Shown: positions 1-8,287, numbered from the stretch's first letter. The stretch: DNA of 64,000 bases from Sphingomonas sp. IBVSS2 (GCF_002127225.1 NZ_NFUR01000006.1:124001-188000); one strand, 5' to 3'. Notes: generated from the letters alone by a model not told the origin. Numbers and translations are program-made.

Positions 1-1
1 C

Positions 2-2509
2 GTGCTGGATGCGACGGGGCAGGTGCTGCGGCGGGACGAGACGGACAACAATGCGTCGCTGGGGGATCCGCACCAGCTCTGGTACCGGTTCAACGGGCGG
101 GAGATGGGCAATGTCACGAACGACAATGTGGATGCGGCGTATCTGAGCTCGATCGCGAGCCGGCAGGCGGTGTCGGGGACGGGAGCGTTCCGGAACGGCG
201 CGCTGACGGGCGGCGGGCGCGCGGTGTTCGGAGAGGCGTACCGGGCGCTGACGAGCTTCAGCCAGGGTGGCGCGGGCGGGAGCTACGAGGCGCAGGGCGG
301 GGAGACGCTGGAGGGAGTGGCGGCGCAGCTCTGGGGGGATGCGGGGCTGTGGTATCGGCTGGCGGAGGCGAACGGGCTGTCGGCCTCGGCGACGCTGGTG
401 GCGGGGCAGCGGCTGACGATCCCGGCAGGGGTGGTGCGCAGCTCGAACAGCGCGGCGACGTTCAAGCCCTATGACCCGGCCGAGGCGCTGGGCAGCCTCA
501 GCCCCACCAACCCCAGGCCGACCCAGAAGGGCAACAAATGCGGCGCGCTCGGGGCGATCCTGGCGGCGATCGTCTCGATCGCGGTGACGGTTGCGCTGCC
601 GCAGCTGTCGCCGTTCTTCAAGTCGTTCGAGGGGATCGTGCTGGGCGGCCTGATGGCGAATGCGGCGGGCCAGGGGGTGGCGATCGCGACGGGGGCGCAG
701 CAAAGCTTCGACTTCAAGGGGCTGGCGATGGCAGGGGTGAGCTCGGCGGTGACGGCGGGCCTGGGCCGCGAACTCCAGGGGCTGGGCGGCAGGAGCGCGT
801 TCGACAAGATCGGCGTGGGCACGACGCCGCTGGGCCAGGCGGCGCGGGCGATGATCGGGAGCACGCTCTCGCAGGGGATCGGGGTGGCCACCGGGCTGCA
901 GGGGCGGTTCGACTTTGCGGGCGTGGCGGCGGCGGGCGTGGGCGCGGGGCTGGCGGGGGCGAGCAGGCTGGGCGGCTTCGCGGGCGACGTGGTGAAGAAC
1001 ACCGCCGGCGGCCTCGCCAACGCCGCGACGCGCAGCCTGATCGACGGCACTGACTTTGGCGACAACATCCTGGCGGCGCTGCCCGATATCATCGCGCAGA
1101 CTGTCGGGGGATTGCTTGCCGATAGGCTTGCCGACACGCCGCCCGCTGGATTCGACGGGCCTAGGGCCGCAGGGCAGGTCGGCGTGCCCGCCTATGTCGG
1201 GGAGCTGGCGCTCACCGGCGCTCCGCTTTCGGACCTGCCGGGCTTTGCCGGGCCCTCGCTGGCTCCGCTGACCGGTTCGTCCGGTTCATCGGCTTCGGCG
1301 GGCAGCAACGCAGCCATAGCGGATACCGGCGCCAATATCGTGGTGACAGGGAGGCGCTACGGAGGCGGCAGGACCTATTACTCCGTCGGGCAAGGCTATT
1401 ACTCGCCGGTCCGGCAGCTGCAAGGCGGGAGGTTCGCCGGCAAGGCGCTTGCCCAGGCGCGTTCGGTCATCACGCGGTCGGGAGGCGGGGGCCTGTATTC
1501 GATCGACCGCACGGTCGATGGCATCCTGCACCGCGAATGGTATGACGCGCGGAGCGAGGACTATCTCGGCGACCATGTGAACATCGCGGACGGCAAGTCC
1601 TATGCACTCGGCGGCGGCGCGACGATCACGACCGCGCTCGTGGCCGCGTCTGCTGGCTCGGCCGATGTGCCGACGACTTTCCTGGGCGGGATCGCGCAGG
1701 GGTTTGGCAATAGATTCGGATGGCTGGCCACGTCGGAAGGGCGCGGAGCATTCGTCAGCAACCAGCTGGCATTGACCGCGGACGTGATGCTGCAGCTGTC
1801 GGGCGGAATTGGGGTGGATCCGGGGGTGTCGTGGCGCAATGGCCAACGCGCATGGGGGATGGCGATCGGCATGGCCGAGCTGGTCCCCGCGGTCGGCATG
1901 GGTGCTGGCAACGTGATCGACGGGCTCTCGACCGGCAACTACGGTCAGGTCGGAGAGGGCACCTTCGACACGACCATGGTCGCGGTGGAGCTTCTCGCGC
2001 TGAGAGGTGCGGGGCGTGCTGCCACCCTCACAAGGGCTGAGGCTGCGGTCGGGGCCGCAGAGACTACCGCGTTCGGCGCTCCCCGTCTTGGGCTGAGAAT
2101 TCCGCAGGGCATGGGTCCGCGAACCTTTGACGTTGTATCCGGCAAGGTGCGGGCCGAGGTCGGCGCTTTGGGTTACGGCGACGACATCTTCGTGATGGGC
2201 TCCCGCTCTGGTGGTACTGCAAGAGCCGGGTCTGATATCGACTTTGGCATCCGCGTGTCGCCCGACAGATTTGACGAACTGATCACCCAAAGCTTTGGGA
2301 ATCCTAGGGCTGGCAGCGCGTTGTCGCGGACTAGGGATATTGCGATCCGTGATGGTAGAATACAGACCGGTGAAGCCGGATTGAGGGGAGTACGGGGGAC
2401 GATATCGCGCACCTTGAATGTGCCACAAAACAAGGTGCAGATATCGGTGATCCGAGGCGGGGGAGTGTTTGATAACGGACCCCAAACGCCGCTCGCATTT
2501 GGATTTTAG
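2..2509 (+). CDS. Polymorphic toxin (YD-repeat/LysM type) with nucleotidyltransferase-like C-terminal toxin domain, 5' partial
   Basis: The gene enters from the left edge, so its N-terminus and most YD repeats are outside the window. The visible 835 codons start with the tail of a YD-repeat shell (VLRRDETDNN, then LWYRFNGREMG). A LysM module lies near residues 95-145, a Gly/Ala-rich membrane-like stretch near 180-350, and a pre-toxin region near 440-700. The last ~140 residues carry the nucleotidyltransferase fold signature: GSRSGG followed by SDIDFG, the G-S...D-x-D metal site. Family knowledge says such shells present or deliver a C-terminal toxin to rival cells; that the toxin nucleotidylates a target is inference. 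An immunity-like gene starts 8 bases after the stop. Pre-toxin bases 1798-2063 are repeated at 3133-3398. Confidence 0.8.
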   Translation: MLDATGQVLRRDETDNNASLGDPHQLWYRFNGREMGNVTNDNVDAAYLSSIASRQAVSGTGAFRNGALTGGGRAVFGEAYRALTSFSQGGAGGSYEAQGGETLEGVAAQLWGDAGLWYRLAEANGLSASATLVAGQRLTIPAGVVRSSNSAATFKPYDPAEALGSLSPTNPRPTQKGNKCGALGAILAAIVSIAVTVALPQLSPFFKSFEGIVLGGLMANAAGQGVAIATGAQQSFDFKGLAMAGVSSAVTAGLGRELQGLGGRSAFDKIGVGTTPLGQAARAMIGSTLSQGIGVATGLQGRFDFAGVAAAGVGAGLAGASRLGGFAGDVVKNTAGGLANAATRSLIDGTDFGDNILAALPDIIAQTVGGLLADRLADTPPAGFDGPRAAGQVGVPAYVGELALTGAPLSDLPGFAGPSLAPLTGSSGSSASAGSNAAIADTGANIVVTGRRYGGGRTYYSVGQGYYSPVRQLQGGRFAGKALAQARSVITRSGGGGLYSIDRTVDGILHREWYDARSEDYLGDHVNIADGKSYALGGGATITTALVAASAGSADVPTTFLGGIAQGFGNRFGWLATSEGRGAFVSNQLALTADVMLQLSGGIGVDPGVSWRNGQRAWGMAIGMAELVPAVGMGAGNVIDGLSTGNYGQVGEGTFDTTMVAVELLALRGAGRAATLTRAEAAVGAAETTAFGAPRLGLRIPQGMGPRTFDVVSGKVRAEVGALGYGDDIFVMGSRSGGTARAGSDIDFGIRVSPDRFDELITQSFGNPRAGSALSRTRDIAIRDGRIQTGEAGLRGVRGTISRTLNVPQNKVQISVIRGGGVFDNGPQTPLAFGF
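1798..2063 (+). repeat. Pre-toxin repeat, copy A (inside full-length toxin)
   Basis: About 266 bases that recur at 3133-3398 with an offset of 1335 and only scattered mismatches. It codes for the conserved pre-toxin stretch starting SGGIGVDPGVSWRNGQ and ends at the Ala-Ala-Glu junction where the toxin domains diverge. It is the obvious homology for swapping toxin tips. Confidence 0.85.
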
Positions 2510-2517
2510 GAGGCATC

Positions 2518-2916
2518 ATGCCAGACCCGTATTACTGCAAACTATACGTCGATACTGACGACGATATCGGAAAACTCGAAGCGGCTTTGGACGATGCGGC
2601 AGGTGACGCCTTTGCAGATATCAGGGTAGAATACCCTGTGTATGAGAACGAGAACTTCGATCCATCTTCTCAGGCTAAGGTGCCCTACGAGTTTATCGAA
2701 TGCTCACGCTATTATGTTGAGCTGGGTACTTTGGAGCAGGTTCCGGATCAACTCGCTGACTTCCAATCTGGGGTCGCGACACTGGTCAAAAGCCTCCGAG
2801 ATGAGGGGCGTTTTGTGACGGCATCGTGTGACTTTGAGGACGTGATCGCTGATGCCACGGGCTGGAACTGGACGGAGGGCAACCCTGAACCGCCGGGGAG
2901 AGCTGTTGCGGCCTGA
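2518..2916 (+). CDS. Probable immunity protein for the nucleotidyltransferase toxin
   Basis: A 132-residue acidic protein with no signal peptide or membrane segment, read directly after the toxin gene with a strong AGGAGG ribosome site five bases before the ATG. Position and size are typical of cytoplasmic immunity proteins of polymorphic toxins, which bind and neutralise the toxin tip encoded just upstream. I do not recognise the sequence family, so the immunity role rests on context only. Its G+C content is visibly lower than that of the toxin shell, as expected for an exchangeable module. A hairpin terminator follows at 2988-3019. Confidence 0.6.
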   Translation: MPDPYYCKLYVDTDDDIGKLEAALDDAAGDAFADIRVEYPVYENENFDPSSQAKVPYEFIECSRYYVELGTLEQVPDQLADFQSGVATLVKSLRDEGRFVTASCDFEDVIADATGWNWTEGNPEPPGRAVAA

Positions 2917-2987
2917 AAGCAAGATGAAGGGCTGGCACTGTCGTGTCGTAAGCCATTGTCTGCACATCGTTATTTAGGGTGATGGAC

Positions 2988-3019
2988 GGCACTGGGGTGC
3001 GAATGCCCGGTGCCGTTTT
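2988..3019 (+). terminator. Rho-independent terminator after the toxin/immunity pair
   Basis: Arms GGCACTGGG and CCCGGTGCC (nine pairs, one G-T) enclose a nine-base loop and are followed by GTTTT. It lies 72 bases after the immunity gene stop and separates the complete toxin gene from the orphan tip modules. Confidence 0.6.
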
Positions 3020-3082
3020 GGTGCCGGGTTGATGCTAAGCTTCTGAATTATCCTCCTTCTTTAGCCGCTGGTTGTCCGGGGC

Positions 3083-3721
3083 ATGGGGTGCTGGCGGGGG
3101 GCATGGGAGGAGACGCAAGATAAAAGGCATGTGTCGGGCGGAATTGGGGTGGATCCGGGGGTGTCGTGGCGCAATGGCCAACGCGCATGGGGGATGGCGA
3201 TCGGCATGGCCGAGCTGGTCCCCGCGGCTGGTATGGGCGCTGGCAACGTGATCGACGGGTTGGCGACCAGCAACTACGGTCAGGCCGGGGAAGGCGCCTT
3301 CGACACGACCATGATCGCGGCGGAGCTTCTCGCGCTAAGAGGCGCGGGGCGTGCCACTACCCTAACCAGGACCGAAGCTGCGGTAGGTGCCGCAGAGAGG
3401 GGGAGAACAGCCCTGCCGGTTGTCTTTGACGGGGAGTTTGCGACCCAGCAATTGCTTGGAACAACGACAACGCCAGGTGGTCGCCAAATCATGTTTCATG
3501 CGGCTGACCGAATGGTGAATCCACCTGGCGGCCGAATAGCTATGACGCCAGGGGAAATAGACGCTGTGTTGGACGGTGGCATCGCTGTCAAACGAAGCTA
3601 TCATCCTCAGGGCGGCACTCTTACCATTGAGAACCCTACCCTTCCTGGAAGGCCGCGAGTCATAGTAGACGAGGCGACAGGCCAGCGTGTAATCACCGTG
3701 ATCAACCCAAAGCCGAGGTAG
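3083..3721 (+). CDS. Orphan toxin tip: pre-toxin segment plus possible BECR-fold RNase domain
   Basis: 212 codons. Residues about 18-105 duplicate the pre-toxin region of the upstream toxin. The remaining ~105 residues are a different warhead: FHAADRM, a Gly-Arg-x-x-Met-x-x-x-Glu-Ile-Asp stretch, a Leu-Asp-Gly-Gly turn and a final VITVINPK strand. This order resembles DUF4258/BECR-type RNase toxins, an assignment from pattern memory only. There is no shell, LysM or secretion signal, and the first 17 residues are not pre-toxin-like, so the piece is probably not made as a functional protein but serves as a donor module. Its immunity gene follows two bases after the stop. Confidence 0.6.
   Translation: MGCWRGAWEETQDKRHVSGGIGVDPGVSWRNGQRAWGMAIGMAELVPAAGMGAGNVIDGLATSNYGQAGEGAFDTTMIAAELLALRGAGRATTLTRTEAAVGAAERGRTALPVVFDGEFATQQLLGTTTTPGGRQIMFHAADRMVNPPGGRIAMTPGEIDAVLDGGIAVKRSYHPQGGTLTIENPTLPGRPRVIVDEATGQRVITVINPKPR
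3133..3398 (+). repeat. Pre-toxin repeat, copy B (inside orphan tip)
   Basis: Second copy of the segment at 1798-2063. The two copies stay aligned without gaps until GCCGCAGAGA, after which the encoded toxin domains are unrelated. It gives the orphan module homology for recombination into the full-length gene. Confidence 0.85.
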
Positions 3722-3723
3722 CA

Positions 3724-3963
3724 GTGAACGAAAATCTGAAAGCCTTGATCGAAAATTTCGTGTCAGGGAGCGACACGTCGATTGAGTCGGCGAACGAGAT
3801 CGAAGTTGCTCTCGATGACCAGTTTCCATCGGATGATTATTTGCAGCAGACCGTCGAAATGTTGGCAATGTATCGTCCCGAAGGAGGGGAGTTCCTTTTT
3901 GATACACTGGCAATCAAGGAACGCCTGATCGAAACTGCCGCATACTTGGATGATTGCGTATAA
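3724..3963 (+). CDS. Probable immunity protein for the BECR-like toxin tip
   Basis: A 79-residue acidic helical protein starting at GTG two bases after the toxin-tip stop. The alternatives downstream lack a better ribosome site. No family is recognised; function is inferred from the toxin-immunity arrangement repeated four times in this locus. The next toxin frame opens immediately after its stop codon. Confidence 0.55.
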   Translation: MNENLKALIENFVSGSDTSIESANEIEVALDDQFPSDDYLQQTVEMLAMYRPEGGEFLFDTLAIKERLIETAAYLDDCV

Positions 3964-4023
3964 CATCGCAGTTTCATTGCCGCAAAGGGGACAACTGACT
4001 TTATTGAAGGTCGCCTTGGCGGT

Positions 4024-4380
4024 GTGCTTTACGACACGACTAAGCTCGGTCGCTTGGAGGGCTATCTCGGCAGGCGCGGCGTGACTTTGCAGGTTGGTGA
4101 CGAGTTCCTTCCGCTCGGAAAGGCGGGCGGCTTCGACGCCGTGAATGGACGCTTGGCTCTTAAGAGCAATCCCACTGAATATGAGGTTTGGCACGAGCTA
4201 AATCACTACATTCAGTATCGAAAGCTCGGGCCGGAAGCGTATTCTGCCCAAGGGCGGATTGCCAAGGAGCAGTATGTGTTTGACGCGCTAGAGAACTCGC
4301 CAAAGAGGTGGGGTGCGCTTACACCTGAACAGCGAACGCACGCTGTCGACTATATCTATGCCGTGGGAGGGATACGATGA
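4024..4380 (+). CDS. Orphan toxin tip: zincin-like metallopeptidase domain
   Basis: 118 codons from a GTG, but the open frame continues upstream to 3964 and reads IAAKGTTDF at the module junction, so the listed start is only formal. The protein has an HELNH zinc-binding motif (HExxH) near residue 57, then YIQYRKLG, an acidic KEQYVFD helix and a C-terminal YIYAVGG. The order matches the Tox-MPTase group of polymorphic-toxin metallopeptidases, where the two histidines bind zinc and the glutamate activates water. No shell or delivery domain is attached. It overlaps its immunity gene by four bases (ATGA). Confidence 0.65.
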   Translation: MLYDTTKLGRLEGYLGRRGVTLQVGDEFLPLGKAGGFDAVNGRLALKSNPTEYEVWHELNHYIQYRKLGPEAYSAQGRIAKEQYVFDALENSPKRWGALTPEQRTHAVDYIYAVGGIR

Positions 4381-4601
4381 CCGAAGACGAAGCCCGCGCT
4401 GCGGCGGACAGTCTCTTAGAGACCATGGACAAAAAGGGTCACAGGATGGCCTTCGTGGAAGCAAAGGCGAGCACCAGGTATCCCGGCGAATGGAACGTGA
4501 TCTATGATCTTTTCAGTCCTCAGGGGACGTTGATCGACGGTCCAATCGTCGTCATCGTCGATGAAAACAGTGCTGAGGCGCGCTTGATGGAAGGCCCGTG
4601 A
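4377..4601 (+). CDS. Probable immunity protein for the metallopeptidase toxin tip
   Basis: 74 residues, start codon overlapping the toxin stop. The sequence (EARAAADSLLE at the N-terminus, then a beta-rich YPGEWNVIYDL segment) has the compact alpha-beta look of small immunity proteins, but I do not recognise a named family. Translational coupling to the toxin tip supports the pairing. Confidence 0.55.
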   Translation: MTEDEARAAADSLLETMDKKGHRMAFVEAKASTRYPGEWNVIYDLFSPQGTLIDGPIVVIVDENSAEARLMEGP

Positions 4602-4637
4602 TTTAGCGGCTGCTCTGTTGCCGCAGAGACAGCTGGA

Positions 4638-5063
4638 GTGAGGATTGCCACAGAAGGCCCAGCCGTCGCAGGCCAAGGTGAGAGCCTACTACTCAATCAA
4701 ATCCGCGAAGCTGGCGGCACTCTTCCAGTCAGTCGAGGGCAGTTCGGCGTTCAAGACATTGCGGCAGCTTCAAGGGCCGGCGGCAATGAGGTGGCGTTTT
4801 TCAGAGATCGAGCGTCCGGCCAGCTTTTCCTCCGCGAGCTTGGGCCGCAGATGGGCGAAATTCCTTTGAACTCACGTCTTATTCTGCATACCCAGCCTGG
4901 GTCAGGTTTTCTCGCAGTCCAACCGAGTGCGGCAGACCGGGCAGCACTCTCGATGCTGGGTCAAAGGTCTTCGGTGATTGTGAATAGCGAAGGGACATTC
5001 GCCATACGGTTTAGGCTGGCAAATGCAGGCGATGGAAGTATTCGTCCTATTGGAGGTTGGTGA
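4638..5063 (+). CDS. Orphan toxin tip: JAB/MPN-like domain
   Basis: 141 codons from GTG. The frame is open back to 4602 and contains the module junction VAAET at 4617-4631, so this is again a tip without a shell. The core LILHTQPG, PSAADRAAL and LGQRSSVIV follows the JAB/JAMM metalloprotease pattern HxHP...SxxD, but the second histidine is glutamine (HTQP). Either the domain is inactive, uses another ligand, or belongs to a JAB-like family of different activity. The immunity gene starts two bases after the stop. Confidence 0.5.
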   Translation: MRIATEGPAVAGQGESLLLNQIREAGGTLPVSRGQFGVQDIAAASRAGGNEVAFFRDRASGQLFLRELGPQMGEIPLNSRLILHTQPGSGFLAVQPSAADRAALSMLGQRSSVIVNSEGTFAIRFRLANAGDGSIRPIGGW

Positions 5064-5064
5064 G

Positions 5065-5361
5065 ATGACGATTGAGAATTTTAAGCTCGCCATGCCGGGG
5101 CAACTTTTCATCTTCATCTCGGCGCGCTCGGCAGAGCGGTCTGTCGCTGTCGAGAAAGCTCTGGTTGGAATCGGCGCCAAGGTGGTCGGGCCGCATGCTC
5201 TTGCGGTTCGCCAGGACAAAACGACAGTGGATGACATTCAAAACGCCTTGGGCGATTTTGAAGAAGGCGAGTGCCTCTATGTCATTGCCGCAAAAGACGA
5301 CCTGCTGGAAACTACTCTCATGGTCCCGCCGCGCTTAGATGGCGGCATTGTCGTAGCATAA
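5065..5361 (+). CDS. Probable immunity protein for the JAB-like toxin tip
   Basis: 98 residues from the ATG at 5065, chosen because GGAGG lies ten bases upstream; an in-frame ATG at 5023 sits inside the toxin tip. The alternating hydrophobic pattern (QLFIFISARS, then CLYVIAAKDD) suggests a small alpha-beta fold. The family is not recognised. It is the last immunity gene of the array; the next junction sequence follows at 5381. Confidence 0.55.
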   Translation: MTIENFKLAMPGQLFIFISARSAERSVAVEKALVGIGAKVVGPHALAVRQDKTTVDDIQNALGDFEEGECLYVIAAKDDLLETTLMVPPRLDGGIVVA

Positions 5362-5380
5362 TCCTAAATAACAGCGTCCT

Positions 5381-6502
5381 GTTGCCGTAGAGACGGTTCC
5401 GGTCGGATATACTCGCGCATATCGCGCTGTGAGCCACGCCGAATTTGACGACATTACCGCCACCTATGATGCGCTGAACCGGCTGGTGACATGGAGCGAG
5501 GCGGGCAATGGGGTGGCGCCCGCCGCATCGGTGAGCTGGCGCTACGATGCGAACGGCAACATCCGCGTGCAGAGCAACGCCTACAGGTTGCTCGGCGGGG
5601 ATGGCGCGGTGTCGACGGTGGACGGGCCGCAGTCGACGACGTTCTGGTATCGGTACGACAGCATGAACCGAGTGGTGACGGATCGCGGGATGCTGTCGGG
5701 CGGTCGGATCGTGCGGGGCGCCGGGGGTGTGGACCTCAGCTATGACGCGGCGGGGCAGCGGCGCACGGCGCTGAGCGACAAGGCGCTGAGCGGCTATGTC
5801 AATGTCTGGGTCTGGTATCCGGACTTCGACCCCGCGCTGGGCCATGAGCTCACTGTCGAGCAGCCGGGCTATAATGGCGACTATCAGCTGCAGGAGCGGG
5901 GCTATTACGGCCAGAGCCTGGAGACCTACAGCTATGACGGCCTGGGCAATCTCGGCTCGGTCCAGATCACGGCGTCGGGCTATCAGGACAATGGCGCCGG
6001 ATCGCTGATCGAGACCGGCGTGATCGACCGGGACATGGGCGGCGGGGTCTATCTCTACGACCTGCTCGGGCGGCAGACGCGCCAGATCGATTCGGTGGAG
6101 GGCGGGACGGTCCTCTACGACCATGGCCAGGCCTGGGATGCCAAGGGGCGGGTGTGGCAGGACAATGTCTACCAGAAACAGGGCAACGACCTCGTCACCA
6201 CCAGCACCACCAACTATTATTCGGACGATGCCGGCAGCGGCTATGCGCTGGGGGCGCTGACCTCGTCGGTGAGCACCGGCTATCGCTATGTGAACGGCTA
6301 TAGCTACTAGGCCGCGCCGAGTGCAACGACGACGATCGGCTATGCCTGGTTCGACGGGGCGGTGCAGGCGCAGGTGACCTATGCGGTGGCGGGCAGCGCG
6401 GCGCAGAACACATACTACACCAATGGCCCCGGCGGGACGTTCCAGTCGGCCAGCGTGCAGGACGGGCGCCCGCGCGGGGTACGTAACGCCAAGGAGAAGT
6501 GA
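5381..6502 (+). pseudogene. YD-repeat shell fragment with internal stop
   Basis: The frame opens with the junction VAVET (GTTGCCGTAGAGACG) and moves into YD repeats: ATYDALNRL, WRYDANGNIR, YDSMNRVV, LSYDAAGQRR, YSYDGLGNL and YLYDLLGRQ. A TAG at 6308-6310 interrupts the frame, but YD-like coding continues in the same phase (TTIGYAWFDG, then SVQDGRPRGV) to a TGA at 6500-6502. The point where it ends is where the full-length gene would go on to its VLRRDE segment, so this looks like a displaced copy of the shell part just upstream of the window's first gene. It has no start, no toxin tip and an in-frame stop. Confidence 0.75.
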
Positions 6503-6616
6503 GATTTACTGGCCATATGGCACGGGCATCGGGGTTTCTCACCTCCCGGAGTTGGAAAGCCACGCCGGGCCCGACCGGAAAAATGGCGAGATGCACGAAA
6601 TTTGCTCCAGGCGCGG

Positions 6617-6645
6617 TTGACAGCCCAAAGGTGCACCCGTAGAGG
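6617..6645 (+). promoter_or_regulatory. Promoter of tRNA-Leu
   Basis: TTGACA at 6617-6622, a 17-base spacer, then TAGAGG at 6640-6645, ending 16 bases before the mature tRNA. The -35 is perfect and the -10 is weak but well placed for a stable-RNA gene. Confidence 0.65.
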
Positions 6646-6661
6646 CGCTCGCCTACCCCGT

Positions 6662-6748
6662 GCCCAGATGGCGGAATTGGTAGACGCACCAGCTTCAGGT
6701 GCTGGCGCTCGCAAGGGCGTGGAGGTTCGAGTCCTCTTCTGGGCACCA
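6662..6748 (+). tRNA. tRNA-Leu (anticodon CAG)
   Basis: 87 bases including an encoded CCA. Acceptor arms GCCCAGA and TCTGGGC pair fully, the D-loop has TTGGTAGAC, the anticodon loop CTTCAGGT gives CAG for Leu codon CUG, a long variable arm is present, and GGTTCGAGTCC forms the T arm. The last 18 bases are also the attachment site of the downstream island, which leaves the tRNA intact. Confidence 0.97.
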
Positions 6749-6750
6749 TT
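6731..6750 (+). repeat. Island attachment site, tRNA end
   Basis: GTCCTCTTCTGGGCACCATT, covering the tRNA-Leu 3' end. A copy lacking one G lies at 32972-32990. The integrase gene is 162 bases further in, the usual layout for P4-type integrases that use tRNA 3' ends. Confidence 0.8.
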
Positions 6751-6868
6751 ACCCCATCCCGCGATATTCGCGGATGGGTTAAGCCTCAGGAAAATAGCGA
6801 AAAACTCGAAGTGGCCGTCCGCCGCCGTTCGCCTGAATTTGGCTCTAACCACGAGGCGTTGGGGGCCA

Positions 6869-6902
6869 ATTTGGGGGCGCTGAAATCGGCGGGCCCCCAA
6901 AT
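6869..6902. repeat. Perfect 10-bp inverted repeat after the integrase gene
   Basis: ATTTGGGGGC and GCCCCCAAAT separated by 14 bases, between the integrase stop and the tRNA. It could terminate integrase transcription or be an arm-type site for recombination. No T run follows on the minus strand, so a simple terminator is not certain. Confidence 0.45.
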
Positions 6903-6911
6903 GGTTTTGGC

Positions 6912-8102
6912 TCACTTCGCTGCTGCTTTAAGCGCGTCCAGACGGTCCGACCACCACTGCATCATCTCGACACGCTCGTCCCAGTAGTCAGTGCGGTTGT
7001 AAGCCGCCCGGACGGCGTTCCTTTCCTCATGCGCCAGGGCGCGTTCGATCACGTCGGGGCGCCAGCGCCTGCTCTCATTGAGCAAGGTGCTGGCCGTTGA
7101 CCGGAAGCCGTGGGCGGTCATCACCCCGCCATATCCGAGCCGACGGAGCGCTTGGTTCACCGTGTTCTCCGAGATCGGCTTCCGGAACGAGTGGAAGGCA
7201 GGAAATACGAACTCGGTGCCGCCCGAGGCCGCATCCATAGATCGGATGATCTCGAGCGCCTGGCGCGACAGCGGCACGCTGTGGTCCCTCCGCATCTTCA
7301 TAGTGGCGGCAGGGATATTCCAGCGCGCCCGACCGAAATCGAGGTCCGCCCATCGCATCGTCCGGATCTCCCCCGGGCGCTGGAACACGTGCGGCGATAG
7401 CTTCAATGCTGCACCCGTCGAGGGGTATCCCTGGTAGTCGTCAATTGCCCTCAAGAGGGCGCTCAGCTTTCTGTCATCGACGATCGCCGGATGGTGCTTC
7501 TCCTTCGGAGCAGCCAGCACGCGGGTCAGCATCGGAGCGGGATTGATCTGGGCCCGTCCGGTCAAGATGGCGTACTGGAGAACCCGCCCGACGAACGAGC
7601 GCAGGCGCCGCGCAGTCTCCCGCCGGCCTGATCCGTGGATTTCCCGCACGGCAGTTAGCAGGATCGGTGCTGTGACATCACTGACCGGGAGCTGCCGAAA
7701 GCTTGGGGGAAGAAGAGATAGCAGCCACCGCGTCTTCTCGACGGTGCTGAGGGCGAGCCCCTCTGCTTCGCGCATGTCGATATACTCCTTGGCGACGGCG
7801 CTGAAGGTGCTCGCTGCCTCCATCTGCGCTGCGAGCTTGCTCGCCTGCTTCTCCCGTTGCGGGTCCTTACCGTCGGCCAGCAGGGCCCGTGCCTCATCGC
7901 GCTTGGCGCGAGCGATCTTCAGGCTGACCTCGGGATAGGCGCCGAAGCTGAGCTTCTTCTCGGGCCCGAGATGGCGGTACTTCATGTACCAACGCTTCGA
8001 GCCTGCCTTCGCGACGAGAAGGTAGAGACCCTTCTCGTCGTACAGCTTATAGTCCTTGTCGCCGGCACGCGCGGCGTCGATTTGCTTCACTGAAAGCGCC
8101 AC
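6912..8102 (-). CDS. P4-type tyrosine integrase of the genomic island
   Basis: 396 residues, full length for the family. Residues 1-90 are the DUF4102 arm-binding domain (YDEKGLYLLV, WYMKYRH, LSFGAYP), about 95-185 the core-binding SAM-like domain, and 200-390 the catalytic domain with RPGE (Arg242), HGFR (His331, Arg334) and the nucleophile in AAYNR (Tyr368). It catalyses site-specific integration and excision at the tRNA-Leu end 160 bases away, which fits the known habit of this family. All catalytic residues are present, so the island may still be mobile. The AlpA-like gene lies 14 bases upstream on the same strand. Confidence 0.93.
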   Translation of the reverse strand: MALSVKQIDAARAGDKDYKLYDEKGLYLLVAKAGSKRWYMKYRHLGPEKKLSFGAYPEVSLKIARAKRDEARALLADGKDPQREKQASKLAAQMEAASTFSAVAKEYIDMREAEGLALSTVEKTRWLLSLLPPSFRQLPVSDVTAPILLTAVREIHGSGRRETARRLRSFVGRVLQYAILTGRAQINPAPMLTRVLAAPKEKHHPAIVDDRKLSALLRAIDDYQGYPSTGAALKLSPHVFQRPGEIRTMRWADLDFGRARWNIPAATMKMRRDHSVPLSRQALEIIRSMDAASGGTEFVFPAFHSFRKPISENTVNQALRRLGYGGVMTAHGFRSTASTLLNESRRWRPDVIERALAHEERNAVRAAYNRTDYWDERVEMMQWWSDRLDALKAAAK

Positions 8103-8116
8103 GATGTCGCTCCCCG

Positions 8117-8287
8117 TTATGCGGCACAGCGCTGCAAGAGCGCATCGACGTCAGCGGCAGGGATAAGCGTGATCGAACCGACCTTGATCCGGCTGAGCTT
8201 TCCTTCCTCCATTAGCTTGTAGATGGTCGAGCGACCGAGGCCGGTAGACAGTACCACTTCGTTCACGCGGTAAGCTTTACGTTCCAA
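8117..8287 (-). CDS. AlpA/excisionase-family helix-turn-helix protein
   Basis: 56 residues from a TTG start with GAGGAAG six bases upstream (GTG at codon 8 is the alternative). The sequence MERKAYRVNEVV, then LGRSTIYKLMEEGKL and IPAADVDALL, is the MerR-like winged HTH of AlpA-type proteins. Such proteins bind DNA near the integrase gene to switch on integrase expression or direct excision. It sits just upstream of the integrase on the same strand, so co-transcription is likely. Confidence 0.85.
   Translation of the reverse strand: MERKAYRVNEVVLSTGLGRSTIYKLMEEGKLSRIKVGSITLIPAADVDALLQRCAA

Noticed and set aside
6752..6778. Hairpin CCCATCC...GGATGGG after tRNA-Leu as a terminator
   Set aside because: It has a bulged stem and no T tract, and it lies next to the recombination site where symmetry may have another cause.
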